A stretch of DNA of 52,804 bases from Phycisphaeraceae bacterium (GTDB lineage: Bacteria > Planctomycetota > Phycisphaerae > Phycisphaerales > Phycisphaeraceae), in assembly GCA_020848195.1 (NCBI GenBank), contig JADLAP010000062.1, positions 1 through 52,804 on the forward strand, read 5' to 3'. Positions 23,953-30,499 of this stretch are shown here, piece after piece. Within the stretch, counting starts at the first letter, position 1. Every line of letters begins with the position of its first letter. The notes under the pieces were generated by a model, which ran no database searches, was not told the origin of the DNA, and saw only the letters and a program-made list of their open reading frames with translations. Both the position numbers and the translations under genes were made by a program.

Positions 23953-24525
23953 ATGCCCCTGAACATCTGCGTGTACTGTGGTTCGAGCACCCGCGCCAGC
24001 CAGGCGTATCTGGACGTCGCCACCGACCTTGGCCGGCGGATCGCCCAGCGCGGCCACACGCTCGTCTACGGCGGCGGCAACATCGGCCTGATGGGCCAGC
24101 TCGCACGCACCGTCCACCAGCACGGCGGCAAAGTCCTCGGCGTCATCCCCGACGCCCTCGTGTCCGACGAAGTGGCCTACCGACAGGCCGATGAATTGAT
24201 CGTCACGCCCGACATGCGCCAACGCAAGGACGTCATGGACAAACGCTCCGACGCCTTCATCACCCTCCCCGGCGGCTTCGGCACGCTGGAAGAACTCTCC
24301 GAAGCCATCACCCACCGCATCCTCGGCTACCACGGCAAACCCATCGCCATCGTCAACACGGCCGGCTTCTACGACCCCCTGATCGCCCTGTTCGATCATT
24401 TCATCGAACAGAGCTTCGCCAAGCCCAAACACCGCGACGTGTACCGCATCGTGCCCGACGCGGCGGCGGCGCTGGCGTATGTCGAAACCACCCCATTTAG
24501 CCCCCCGTCAGTGACGGGGGGCTGA
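23953..24525 (+). CDS. LOG family protein (cytokinin riboside 5'-monophosphate phosphoribohydrolase-like)
   Basis: A 190-residue cytoplasmic Rossmann-fold enzyme. The family hydrolyses N6-modified AMP or other nucleoside monophosphates to the free base and ribose 5-phosphate. The lysine decarboxylase-like signature LPGGFGTLEEL (PGGxGTxxE) is intact, preceded by YGGGNIGLMGQLA and DMRQRKDVMDKRSDAF with the conserved Arg and Lys. ATG 23953 fits the usual N-terminus MPLNICVYCGSS. The last nine residues (FSPPSVTGG) and the stop codon are encoded by a REP palindrome (24495-24526), so the natural C-terminus has been replaced or extended by a repeat insertion. Confidence 0.92.
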   Translation: MPLNICVYCGSSTRASQAYLDVATDLGRRIAQRGHTLVYGGGNIGLMGQLARTVHQHGGKVLGVIPDALVSDEVAYRQADELIVTPDMRQRKDVMDKRSDAFITLPGGFGTLEELSEAITHRILGYHGKPIAIVNTAGFYDPLIALFDHFIEQSFAKPKHRDVYRIVPDAAAALAYVETTPFSPPSVTGG

Positions 24526-24526
24526 T
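24495..24526. repeat. REP palindrome forming the 3' end of the LOG gene
   Basis: ATTTAGCCCCCCGTCA-G-TGACGGGGGGCTGAT: the same element as those flanking the transposase gene 3 kb away. A degenerate half-copy (AATAACGGGGGGTGATTT) follows at about 24540-24558. Confidence 0.92.
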
Positions 24527-24578
24527 GGCGTGCTCCCACGAATAACGGGGGGTGATTTGCGAACTCGCGTCCATGCAC

Positions 24579-24704
24579 GTGGGGCAAAGTTGTGCATTGG
24601 GTGAACACTCGCCACACGCTTTGGGGAAAATTGGTGGAGTGGAGGATTTTTGGGGGGAAGGGGTGGGATGGTGTTGTATTGTGGGGCAAAGTGGAGTATC
24701 ATCC
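24579..24704 (+). promoter_or_regulatory. MraZ operator region upstream of mraZ
   Basis: The 12-mer GTGGGGCAAAGT occurs twice, at 24579-24590 and 24681-24692. The downstream copy reads TGGGG-CAAAG-TGGAG (24682-24696), that is, two TGGNN boxes with a 10-bp period, as in the E. coli MraZ-binding repeats. Additional TGGGG and GTGGGA boxes lie between (24619-24668). MraZ is known to repress its own promoter through such repeats. Confidence 0.65.
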
Positions 24705-24737
24705 CATCCTCAACTTGATGCCGTGGGAAATACATGC

Positions 24738-25241
24738 GTGGTCTTAACGGGCATCTACGAACACACCATCGACGCCAAGCATCGGCTGGCCGTCCCCTCG
24801 GAGGTTCGCAAGCAATTGCGGAGCGAACAGGGTTCGGAGGATGCCGAGGAGATTGTGTTGTTCGCCACGCTGGATCAGGGGCGTCAGGCGATCTGTCTGT
24901 GGCCGAGGTCGCGGTTTGAGCAGCGGGCGTCGGAGCTGGACCAGAGCCAGCGCCCGGCGAGCGAGATTCTGCCTTACGAGCGGATGTTCTACGCGATGGC
25001 GGCCCAGGTGGAGATGGACAAGCAGGGTCGGGTCAGGTTGCCCGAACGTCTGCTGGGTCAGTCGGGATTGGGCACGGAGGTGACGGTCATTGGTGTGAAC
25101 GATCACCTGGAGGTGTGGCGCAGGGAAGCGTGGGACGCTTACATGGCTCAAATGCTGGAGCAGAACCCGTGGGTGCTGATGCATCCGCGGGAGGCCATGC
25201 GAAGCGAGGCGGCGGGCAAGGCTGACCAGGGGCCTGCCTGA
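24738..25241 (+). CDS. mraZ: Transcriptional regulator MraZ
   Basis: DNA-binding ring-forming protein of the AbrB/SpoVT swapped-hairpin fold that normally controls the division and cell wall cluster. The 167-residue product has two halves, each with the DxxxR signature: YEHTIDAKHRLAVPSEVRK (DAKHR) and MDKQGRVRLPERLLG (DKQGR). This is followed by VTVIGVNDHLEVWRREAWDA. The C-terminus is about 20 residues longer than E. coli MraZ. The start is probably GTG 24738 (GGGA nine bases upstream); the frame is open to 24552, but that part covers the operator. No rsmH, ftsL or ftsI follows, so mraZ is detached from its usual targets. Confidence 0.93.
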   Translation: MVLTGIYEHTIDAKHRLAVPSEVRKQLRSEQGSEDAEEIVLFATLDQGRQAICLWPRSRFEQRASELDQSQRPASEILPYERMFYAMAAQVEMDKQGRVRLPERLLGQSGLGTEVTVIGVNDHLEVWRREAWDAYMAQMLEQNPWVLMHPREAMRSEAAGKADQGPA

Positions 25242-25286
25242 GTCGCCGGTAACGGATGACCGCATTTGATCGGGGAAATCGAAGCG

Positions 25287-25550
25287 AAAAAGGCCCGCGG
25301 AGCCTGGAATCCGCGGGAGCGCGAAGGCCAGCGAAGGTAGAACGGATTCGCTGTCGCCGACGAGTTGAACCAGAACCAGCCCGGTGGCTCAAGGAAGAGC
25401 CTCCGAGGCCGGGCCAGAAGCATCGGTGATCGGATGTCCGCAAGGGTCCGTTCAACCACTGGCTGGAAACCGACGTCGGAGGCGCCTTCGCTGAGCTTCG
25501 CGGACTGATGGACACGGCCTTGACGTGTCCCACATTTCGGCGGGCCAAAC
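25287..25550 (-). ncRNA. Candidate structured RNA ending in a rho-independent terminator
   Basis: On the minus strand the segment ends with CCCGCGGA..TCCGCGGG (8-bp stem, 25317-25294), two C and five T (25291-25287), a plausible terminator. Upstream of it are nested perfect helices: 25330-25337 with 25485-25492 (8 bp) and, inside, 25340-25346 with 25447-25453 (7 bp). Local hairpins are 25379-25414 (GCCCGG and GGCTC arms, 11 pairs, 6-base loop) and 25510-25530 (GGACAC/GTGTCC). RNase P, tmRNA and SRP hallmarks were not found. The orientation is inferred from the T-run only. Confidence 0.35.
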
Positions 25551-25555
25551 GGGAG

Positions 25556-25612
25556 CGCGACAAGTCGCGGCGCTTCGTTTATTCAAGCAACGCGACAAGT
25601 CGCGGCGCTTCA
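25556..25612. repeat. Repeat family D, two direct copies
   Basis: GCGACAAGTCGCGGCGCTTC occurs twice, starting at 25557 and 25592, 35 bp apart. The same core is at 19371-19389. Confidence 0.8.
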
Positions 25613-25786
25613 TCATCATTGTAACCGCGGGTATCGGGGATTTCTTCCCGCGCGATGACGTGGGCGCTACCTGTGGACGCGCTGGGGATGAACACCTTTC
25701 GCGCCTTCATTGACGTCAGACGCGGCGACTGGCCGGCTGACGTCAGGATTGCGTGACGGCTGTCGTGCCGTGATGGCGACCCATGT

Positions 25787-26773
25787 TCAGGGCTTGGCAT
25801 CCGCCGCCAGCAGTTTGCGGAAGTGGCTGTAGCAGTGGACGAGGATGCCGGCGCAGGCGGGGTCGCTGGCCAGTTCCTTGCGGATCAGGTCGCGCTGTTC
25901 CCAGAAGTAGGACGCCGGCTTGCCGAAGAAGGTGATCTGCGGGGTTTCCTTCTGCTGGCCGGTTTCCAGGCCGATGCAGACGGTTTTGCCGATACCGCGG
26001 GCGTATTCGAGTTCTTCTTTGCTCACGCTGACCGCCGAGTTGTCCCCTACGCCCCGCTGCCGGTAGGACATGATGCCGACGTAGTCGGTGATGTCCTGGA
26101 TGTGCTGGTGGAAGTTCTTTTCCGTGCCGTTCCAGGTGATGATGCAGGAGTAGTCGGGCGTGGTTTTGCTGTTGTACCAGAAGGGGATGTCCTGCGCGAG
26201 GGTCATCGCCATGCCGCCGGCGGCGATGCGGCGGCGAACCTCCGTCAGCACCGTCAGCAGATTCCGCATGGCGGATTCGCGGTTTTCGCCGGCTTTCCAA
26301 CTCGGCATGACGTAGGGTTCGATGTCGAGATGGATGCCTGTGAACCGCTTGCCCTCCGGCATCTGCCTGTTGAGCGCGAGAATGGCATCCACCAGCGCAT
26401 ACATGCCGGGCTGTTGGGCTGGCTCGGCGCCGTCAGGCTCGCCGTACAGTGCTTCGACCGCGATATTCCGATCAGCCGCTTCGCTGACCAGGGCGGTCAG
26501 CTCGCGCGGATACTGGATCACCGGCTTGCCCGCCTTGTAGGAGCCAGGCTCCAGATGAATCTGCATCAGCAGCAGGTTAAAGCCATGCTCCACCGAGAAA
26601 TCCAGCATCTCCTTCCGCTGCACGGGATCGGTGATGTACTGGCTCTTCCAGACCCACATACCGAAGATCGGCTTGGCCGGTGATACCGGTTCCGCCGCGT
26701 TGGCGATGGAAGCTAATTGAACATAAGCACCTAAAACGACGATAGTTGAAAGGATGCGAAGGAAGTGTTTCAT
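25787..26773 (-). CDS. Secreted GH18-like TIM-barrel protein
   Basis: A 328-residue exported protein: the signal peptide MKHFLRILSTIVVLGAYVQL ends near IANAAEP. The mature part looks like a glycoside hydrolase-type barrel. IFGMWVWKSQY is strand 1, FNLLLMQIHLEPG strand 2, and RFTGIHLDIEPYVMPSW strand 4, whose D-I-E resembles the DxxDxDxE active site of GH18. DYVGIMSYRQRG corresponds to the GH18 MxYD strand, and GILVHCYSHFRKLL is near the end. Only part of the GH18 signature is present, so enzymatic activity is unproven. It stands between a long non-coding spacer and, divergently, the pseudopilin-like gene. Confidence 0.65.
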   Translation of the reverse strand: MKHFLRILSTIVVLGAYVQLASIANAAEPVSPAKPIFGMWVWKSQYITDPVQRKEMLDFSVEHGFNLLLMQIHLEPGSYKAGKPVIQYPRELTALVSEAADRNIAVEALYGEPDGAEPAQQPGMYALVDAILALNRQMPEGKRFTGIHLDIEPYVMPSWKAGENRESAMRNLLTVLTEVRRRIAAGGMAMTLAQDIPFWYNSKTTPDYSCIITWNGTEKNFHQHIQDITDYVGIMSYRQRGVGDNSAVSVSKEELEYARGIGKTVCIGLETGQQKETPQITFFGKPASYFWEQRDLIRKELASDPACAGILVHCYSHFRKLLAADAKP

Positions 26774-26835
26774 GCCCCAGAGTGTACTGCGAGAAGTGGA
26801 AATGTCAAGAATAATTTCATTCGATGAAGTTTATA

Positions 26836-26864
26836 TTGACTTGCCGGATGGCACATGGTACTGT
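26836..26864 (+). promoter_or_regulatory. Probable sigma-70 promoter of the pseudopilin-like gene
   Basis: TTGACT (26836-26841), a 17-bp spacer, then TACTGT (26859-26864). It lies in an AT-rich divergent spacer about 50 bases before the start codon. Confidence 0.5.
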
Positions 26865-26914
26865 TCAGCAGAGGTTGATCGATGATCCTTCGATCCACAT
26901 TTCGGAGCCTCGCC

Positions 26915-27613
26915 ATGACCACCCGTATCCGAGCCTTGAACCGACATTCAGCCGCGGCATTCACGCTCATCGAACTGCTCGTGGTGATTTCCGTGATCGC
27001 ACTTCTGATCGCCATCCTGCTCCCGGCCCTGCAGGTGGCCCGCAAGTCGGCGGAAGTCTCCGGCTGCTCCTCCAACCTCCACCAGCTCGGCGTCGCCCTG
27101 ACCGTCTTCCGTACCGACAACAAGGAACGCTGGATCACCCGCAGCAACGGCTCCAACCGCTGGACCTACGGCCTGAGCACGTTCACCCGCCTGCCCAAGG
27201 GCAAGACCAACATCTTCCTCTGCCCCAGCGACCGGACGCCTTCGACCAATCCTGCCGTCGATCGCTGGGAGTACGGCGGAAGCTACGCCTTCAACAACGA
27301 CCTCGAAGCCTTCGGGGCCGGCCCAGCCTCCGGAAGCTCCTTCCTCGGCAAATCCGCCATGCAGGTTCGACAGCCCGAAGCTTACGCCGTGCTCTGGGAT
27401 TCCCATATCCCTCTGGTGGCCAGCAGCACCTACGGCTGGAGCTTCGACCACACCACCTACTACAACCCTCCGACCGATGATCGTTTGCCGGAGATGGTCC
27501 GACACAACCAGATCGGCGACGTGCTCTTCATGGACGGCCACGTTGTCGCCGTCAAACCCTATGACATCCCCAACACCAGCTACTGGGTCTACTACAACCG
27601 CGGCACGCCGTGA
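26915..27613 (+). CDS. Prepilin-type N-terminal cleavage/methylation domain protein with H-X9-DG motif
   Basis: A 232-residue type IV pilin-like (type II secretion pseudopilin-like) protein. The prepilin peptidase site and hydrophobic helix [20 protein letters not shown] are at about residues 14-33, with the +5 Glu. A globular domain follows with [17 protein letters not shown] and, near the end, [12 protein letters not shown], a perfect H-X9-DG signature. This build occurs in large families in Planctomycetota and Lentisphaerae/Verrucomicrobia, where the function is unknown. ATG 26915 is chosen because GGAG lies seven bases before it; an upstream ATG at 26882 would add 11 residues. No pilus assembly genes are adjacent. 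Confidence 0.88.
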   Translation: MTTRIRALNRHSAAAFTLIELLVVISVIALLIAILLPALQVARKSAEVSGCSSNLHQLGVALTVFRTDNKERWITRSNGSNRWTYGLSTFTRLPKGKTNIFLCPSDRTPSTNPAVDRWEYGGSYAFNNDLEAFGAGPASGSSFLGKSAMQVRQPEAYAVLWDSHIPLVASSTYGWSFDHTTYYNPPTDDRLPEMVRHNQIGDVLFMDGHVVAVKPYDIPNTSYWVYYNRGTP

Positions 27614-27621
27614 GTGCGATA

Positions 27622-27795
27622 CAACTCCCGAATGTCCAAATCCGAATGACGAATGCAATGCATTTTCACCACCACGACACGACGGCACGACGATCAACCT
27701 GTGAATGTGACGACTTTCGTGTTGGCTGTCGTGTTGTCGTGGTGATGCACGATTTGAATTCGTCATTCGGACCTGGACATTCGGTCATTGCTCCG
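27622..27795. repeat. Nested inverted repeat (GAATGACGAAT arms), about 170 bp
   Basis: GAATGTCCAAATCCGAATGA (27628-27647, continuing CGAAT) faces its near-perfect complement at about 27755-27782. Inside, CACCACGACACGACGG (27669-27684) faces GTCGTGTTGTCGTGGTG (27726-27744). The whole 3' spacer of the pseudopilin gene is made of it. A half copy is at 28968-29005. Confidence 0.8.
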
Positions 27796-27806
27796 TGATA
27801 TCCTCC

Positions 27807-28943
27807 ATGATCGTGACCGCCACCAAAGTCAATCAGCGAACCGGGGCGACGTGGAACCGGCGACTGGTGATGAACCTGCTTCGCCGGCAGGGGCCGCTGT
27901 CGCGCCGGCAGCTTTCGCAACTGACCAAGCTCCAAGGCTCCACGCTCACGTACATCGTGCGGGAACTGCTGGACCGCGGCGTGCTGACCACGGCAGGCAA
28001 ACGGCGCGAACAGCAATTGGGCAAACAGCAACTGCTGGTGACGATCAATCCCGACCTCGGCTGGGTGCTCGGCGTGGACCTGCGCCGGCGCACCGCGCAG
28101 CTCGCGGTGACGGATGCGTGCGGGACGGTGCTGGACCGCTGGCTGCTGGCGGGCGAGAGCGCGATCCCTGGCGATCCCCAGTCGATCGGCTTGCAGTTGC
28201 GGGAATCGGTGCAAACCTGGCTGGCATCCCGCGACGCCCCGGCGGGAAAGCTGCTGGGCGTCGGCGTCGGCGTGCCCGGCGTGGTGGACCCGCAGGCCGG
28301 CGTGGTGCTCAAGTCCACCGCGCTGAACCTGACGGATTTCCCCCTGCGCCGGCAACTGGAAGACAGGCTGGAATGTCCCGTGCAGGTGGACCACAACGCG
28401 AACCTCGCCGCGCTGGCCGAATCGCGCCAAGGCGCTGCCATCGGTCTGGATGACTTCGTGCATCTGCTGATGAACCCTTCACCCGAAGACGACGGCGTGC
28501 GGTTCCAATCGTTCGGCACGGCGCTGTATTTGCGGGGCGAGCCGTATCGTGGCTGCCACTTCGCCGCCGGCGAACTGGATCGCGGGTTCGCGCCCGAAAG
28601 CGAGCAGCGGGCCGGCGCGGAAGACCTCGCCATCCTCGCCGACGAACACGCTCCGTTGTCGCCGTTTCTCGTGAATCTGGCGGAAAATGTCGGGCGTTGC
28701 CTCGGCCATCTGCTCAACCTGCTCGATCCCCAGGCGATCCTGCTTGGCGGCGATCAGCCTTTGGCCAACATCGGTTTCCGCGATGCCGTGCGGATGGAAG
28801 TGGACCAGCGCCTGATTCCCATTCGAGGCCGAAAGCCGGACGTGAGACTGGCGAGCTTCGCCCAGTTCGGCGTCACCACCGGCGCCGCCATGGCCGCCCT
28901 CGACCACGCCCTGCTCCACGACTCGCTGCAGCCGTTGAACTGA
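27807..28943 (+). CDS. ROK-family transcriptional regulator (NagC/XylR-like)
   Basis: A 378-residue protein: an N-terminal winged helix-turn-helix (about 20-80; LSRRQLSQLTKLQGSTLTYI, VRELLDRGVL) followed by a ROK actin-like domain. The sugar-binding half contains GVGVGVPGVVD and VDHNANLAALAE, and the GELDRG stretch replaces the GEIGH of ROK kinases. The ATP-binding DxGxT is degenerate (VDLRRRTAQ) and the cysteine zinc motif is absent, so it is a regulator rather than a kinase. It probably responds to a sugar and controls neighbouring genes such as the aldo/keto reductase downstream; this is inference. The start is ATG 27807 or GTG 27795; neither has a clear ribosome binding site. Confidence 0.87.
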   Translation: MIVTATKVNQRTGATWNRRLVMNLLRRQGPLSRRQLSQLTKLQGSTLTYIVRELLDRGVLTTAGKRREQQLGKQQLLVTINPDLGWVLGVDLRRRTAQLAVTDACGTVLDRWLLAGESAIPGDPQSIGLQLRESVQTWLASRDAPAGKLLGVGVGVPGVVDPQAGVVLKSTALNLTDFPLRRQLEDRLECPVQVDHNANLAALAESRQGAAIGLDDFVHLLMNPSPEDDGVRFQSFGTALYLRGEPYRGCHFAAGELDRGFAPESEQRAGAEDLAILADEHAPLSPFLVNLAENVGRCLGHLLNLLDPQAILLGGDQPLANIGFRDAVRMEVDQRLIPIRGRKPDVRLASFAQFGVTTGAAMAALDHALLHDSLQPLN

Positions 28944-28962
28944 TCGGTTTCCCTGTCATCTT

Positions 28963-29005
28963 CGATCCTTCACATTCGTCATTCGGATTTGGATCTTCGG
29001 TCATT
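28963..29005. repeat. Half copy of the GAATGACGAAT repeat
   Basis: CACATTCGTCATTCGGATTT followed by GGATCTTCGGTCATT: the same arm as at 27755-27790. It lies between the ROK gene and the aldo/keto reductase gene. Confidence 0.75.
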
Positions 29006-29076
29006 TCACCAGCCGTTTGCTCCCCTACCATTCCCCGGTCATCATGCGGCTTTCACCGAAGAACCGAGGAACCGTC

Positions 29077-30279
29077 ATGCTTTACCGACGTTTCGGCCGG
29101 ACTGAGCTTCAGATGCCTGTCGTCAGTTGCGGCGGCATGCGCTATCAGCACCAGTGGAAAGATGTCGATCCCCAGGATATTCCGGGGGAAGGCCAGAAGA
29201 ATCTCGAAGCGACCATCGAGCGCTCGCTGGCTCTGGGCATCAACCACATCGAAACCGCGCGCGGCTACGGCAGCAGCGAAATGCAGCTTGGCTGGATTCT
29301 GCCGAGGTTGCCGCGCGAGAAGATGATCGTGCAGACCAAGGTCGCGCCGATGGAGGACACGGACAAGTTCGTCAGCACGTTCGAGACGTCGATGCGCTAC
29401 CTCAAGCTGGATTACGTGGACCTCCTCGGCCTGCACGGCATCAACAACGAGCAGGTGCTGCACTGGGCTGTGCGCCCCGGCGGTTGCCTGGAAGCAGCCC
29501 GGAAACTGCAGGAAAAAGGCCTCTGCCGCCACGTCGGCTTCTCCACGCACGGCTCGTGCGACACCATCATTCGCGCGATTTGCACCGACGACTACGGCGG
29601 CTTCGATTACGTGAACCTGCACTGGTACTACATCTACCAGCGCAACTGGCCGGCGGTGGAAGCGGCCGCGAAACGCGACATGGGCGTGTTCATCATCAGC
29701 CCCTCCGACAAGGGCGGCAAACTGTACGAACCTTCGCCCAAACTGGTGAACCTGACGAAGCCTCTGCATCCGATCATCTTCAACGACCTGTTTTGTCTCA
29801 GCCGTCCTCAGGTGCATACGCTGAGCATCGGCGCGGCAAGGCCCACGGATTTCGATCTGCACGTGCAGGCGGTGAACATGTTCGATCAGGCTGCGACGCT
29901 GCTGCCGCCGATTCTGGGCAAGCTGCGCGACGCGATGCGCAAGGCCACCGGTTTCGTCCATCCCGAAGACGGCATCTGGTCCCTGCCCGAACACGACGAT
30001 GCCCCGGCCAACATGAACCTGCCCATCCTGATGTGGCTGCTCAACCTCGCCCGCGGCTGGGACATGGTGGAATACGGCAGGATGCGCTACAACCTGCTGG
30101 GCAACGGAGGCCACTGGTTCCCCGGCCAGAACGCCAGCCACCTCACCGTCGACAACGAACCCGCCGTCATGGCCGCCGCCGCGCTTTCCCCCTATGCCCG
30201 CGACATCGTGCAACGCCTGCAAGACGTTCACAGCCTCCTTGGCGGCGATGCGGTCAAGCGATTGTCCAGCACGGATTGA
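29077..30279 (+). CDS. Aldo/keto reductase
   Basis: A 400-residue NAD(P)H-dependent oxidoreductase. The TIM barrel starts MLYRRFGRTELQMPVVSCGG. The catalytic tetrad region reads INHIETARGYGSSEMQLG (Tyr present; Glu where most family members have Asp), with MIVQTKVAP (Lys) and LLGLHGIN (His). The C-terminal about 100 residues (EHDDAPANMNLPILMWLLNL onwards) extend beyond the usual 300-330 residues and show no ferredoxin-type cysteine cluster. The substrate is unknown; the ROK regulator upstream suggests a sugar or polyol. ATG 29077 is supported by GAGGA seven bases before; the longer frame from 29017 reads through a repeat. Confidence 0.88.
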   Translation: MLYRRFGRTELQMPVVSCGGMRYQHQWKDVDPQDIPGEGQKNLEATIERSLALGINHIETARGYGSSEMQLGWILPRLPREKMIVQTKVAPMEDTDKFVSTFETSMRYLKLDYVDLLGLHGINNEQVLHWAVRPGGCLEAARKLQEKGLCRHVGFSTHGSCDTIIRAICTDDYGGFDYVNLHWYYIYQRNWPAVEAAAKRDMGVFIISPSDKGGKLYEPSPKLVNLTKPLHPIIFNDLFCLSRPQVHTLSIGAARPTDFDLHVQAVNMFDQAATLLPPILGKLRDAMRKATGFVHPEDGIWSLPEHDDAPANMNLPILMWLLNLARGWDMVEYGRMRYNLLGNGGHWFPGQNASHLTVDNEPAVMAAAALSPYARDIVQRLQDVHSLLGGDAVKRLSSTD

Positions 30280-30457
30280 AGCTGTCCTTACCAGAGGCAT
30301 TTGCACATCGTCGTGGTCCATCACACAAAATAATGTCAATTACTTGTGATTTTCGCTTGCGATGTGAAAATTGCCACGGCTGTACAGCCAAAGCTCTGGA
30401 CGGTGCAAAACCCGGTCGATACCCTGCGCCGATCCATGCGACAATGTGGAACAACTT

Positions 30458-30484
30458 TCGCCGCCTGCGTGCGGCGACTTTTTT
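30458..30484 (+). terminator. Intrinsic terminator/attenuator just before the fused oxidoreductase gene
   Basis: TCGCCGC-CTGCGT-GCGGCGA (7-bp stem, 6-base loop) is followed by CTTTTTT. It ends 15 bases before the ATG at 30500 and just before GGAG. It could end the upstream aldo/keto reductase transcript or act as an attenuator for the downstream gene. The 178 bases before it hold no recognised riboswitch. Confidence 0.75.
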
Positions 30485-30499
30485 ACGGAGCAGCAATCC

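Larger units (their letters stand above)
25242..25786. other. 545-bp gene-free convergent spacer
   Basis: No convincing reading frame on either strand. Bases 25287-25550 form nested helices (see the ncRNA entry). 25556-25612 holds two direct copies of the GCGACAAGTCGC repeat. 25613-25786 shows no recognisable gene; TACAAT on the minus strand near 25617-25622 could be a -10 element. A decayed gene cannot be excluded. Confidence 0.6.

Noticed and set aside
25242-25560. RNase P RNA, tmRNA or SRP RNA in the spacer after mraZ
   Set aside because: The conserved GAGGAAAGTC and ACAGAA boxes of RNase P, the tmRNA ends and tag, and the SRP tip consensus could not be found on either strand.
25087-25563. 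Minus-strand frames of 100-158 codons across the mraZ 3' end and spacer
   Set aside because: They overlap mraZ antisense and show no protein-like pattern; the helices and terminator fit an RNA or simple spacer better.
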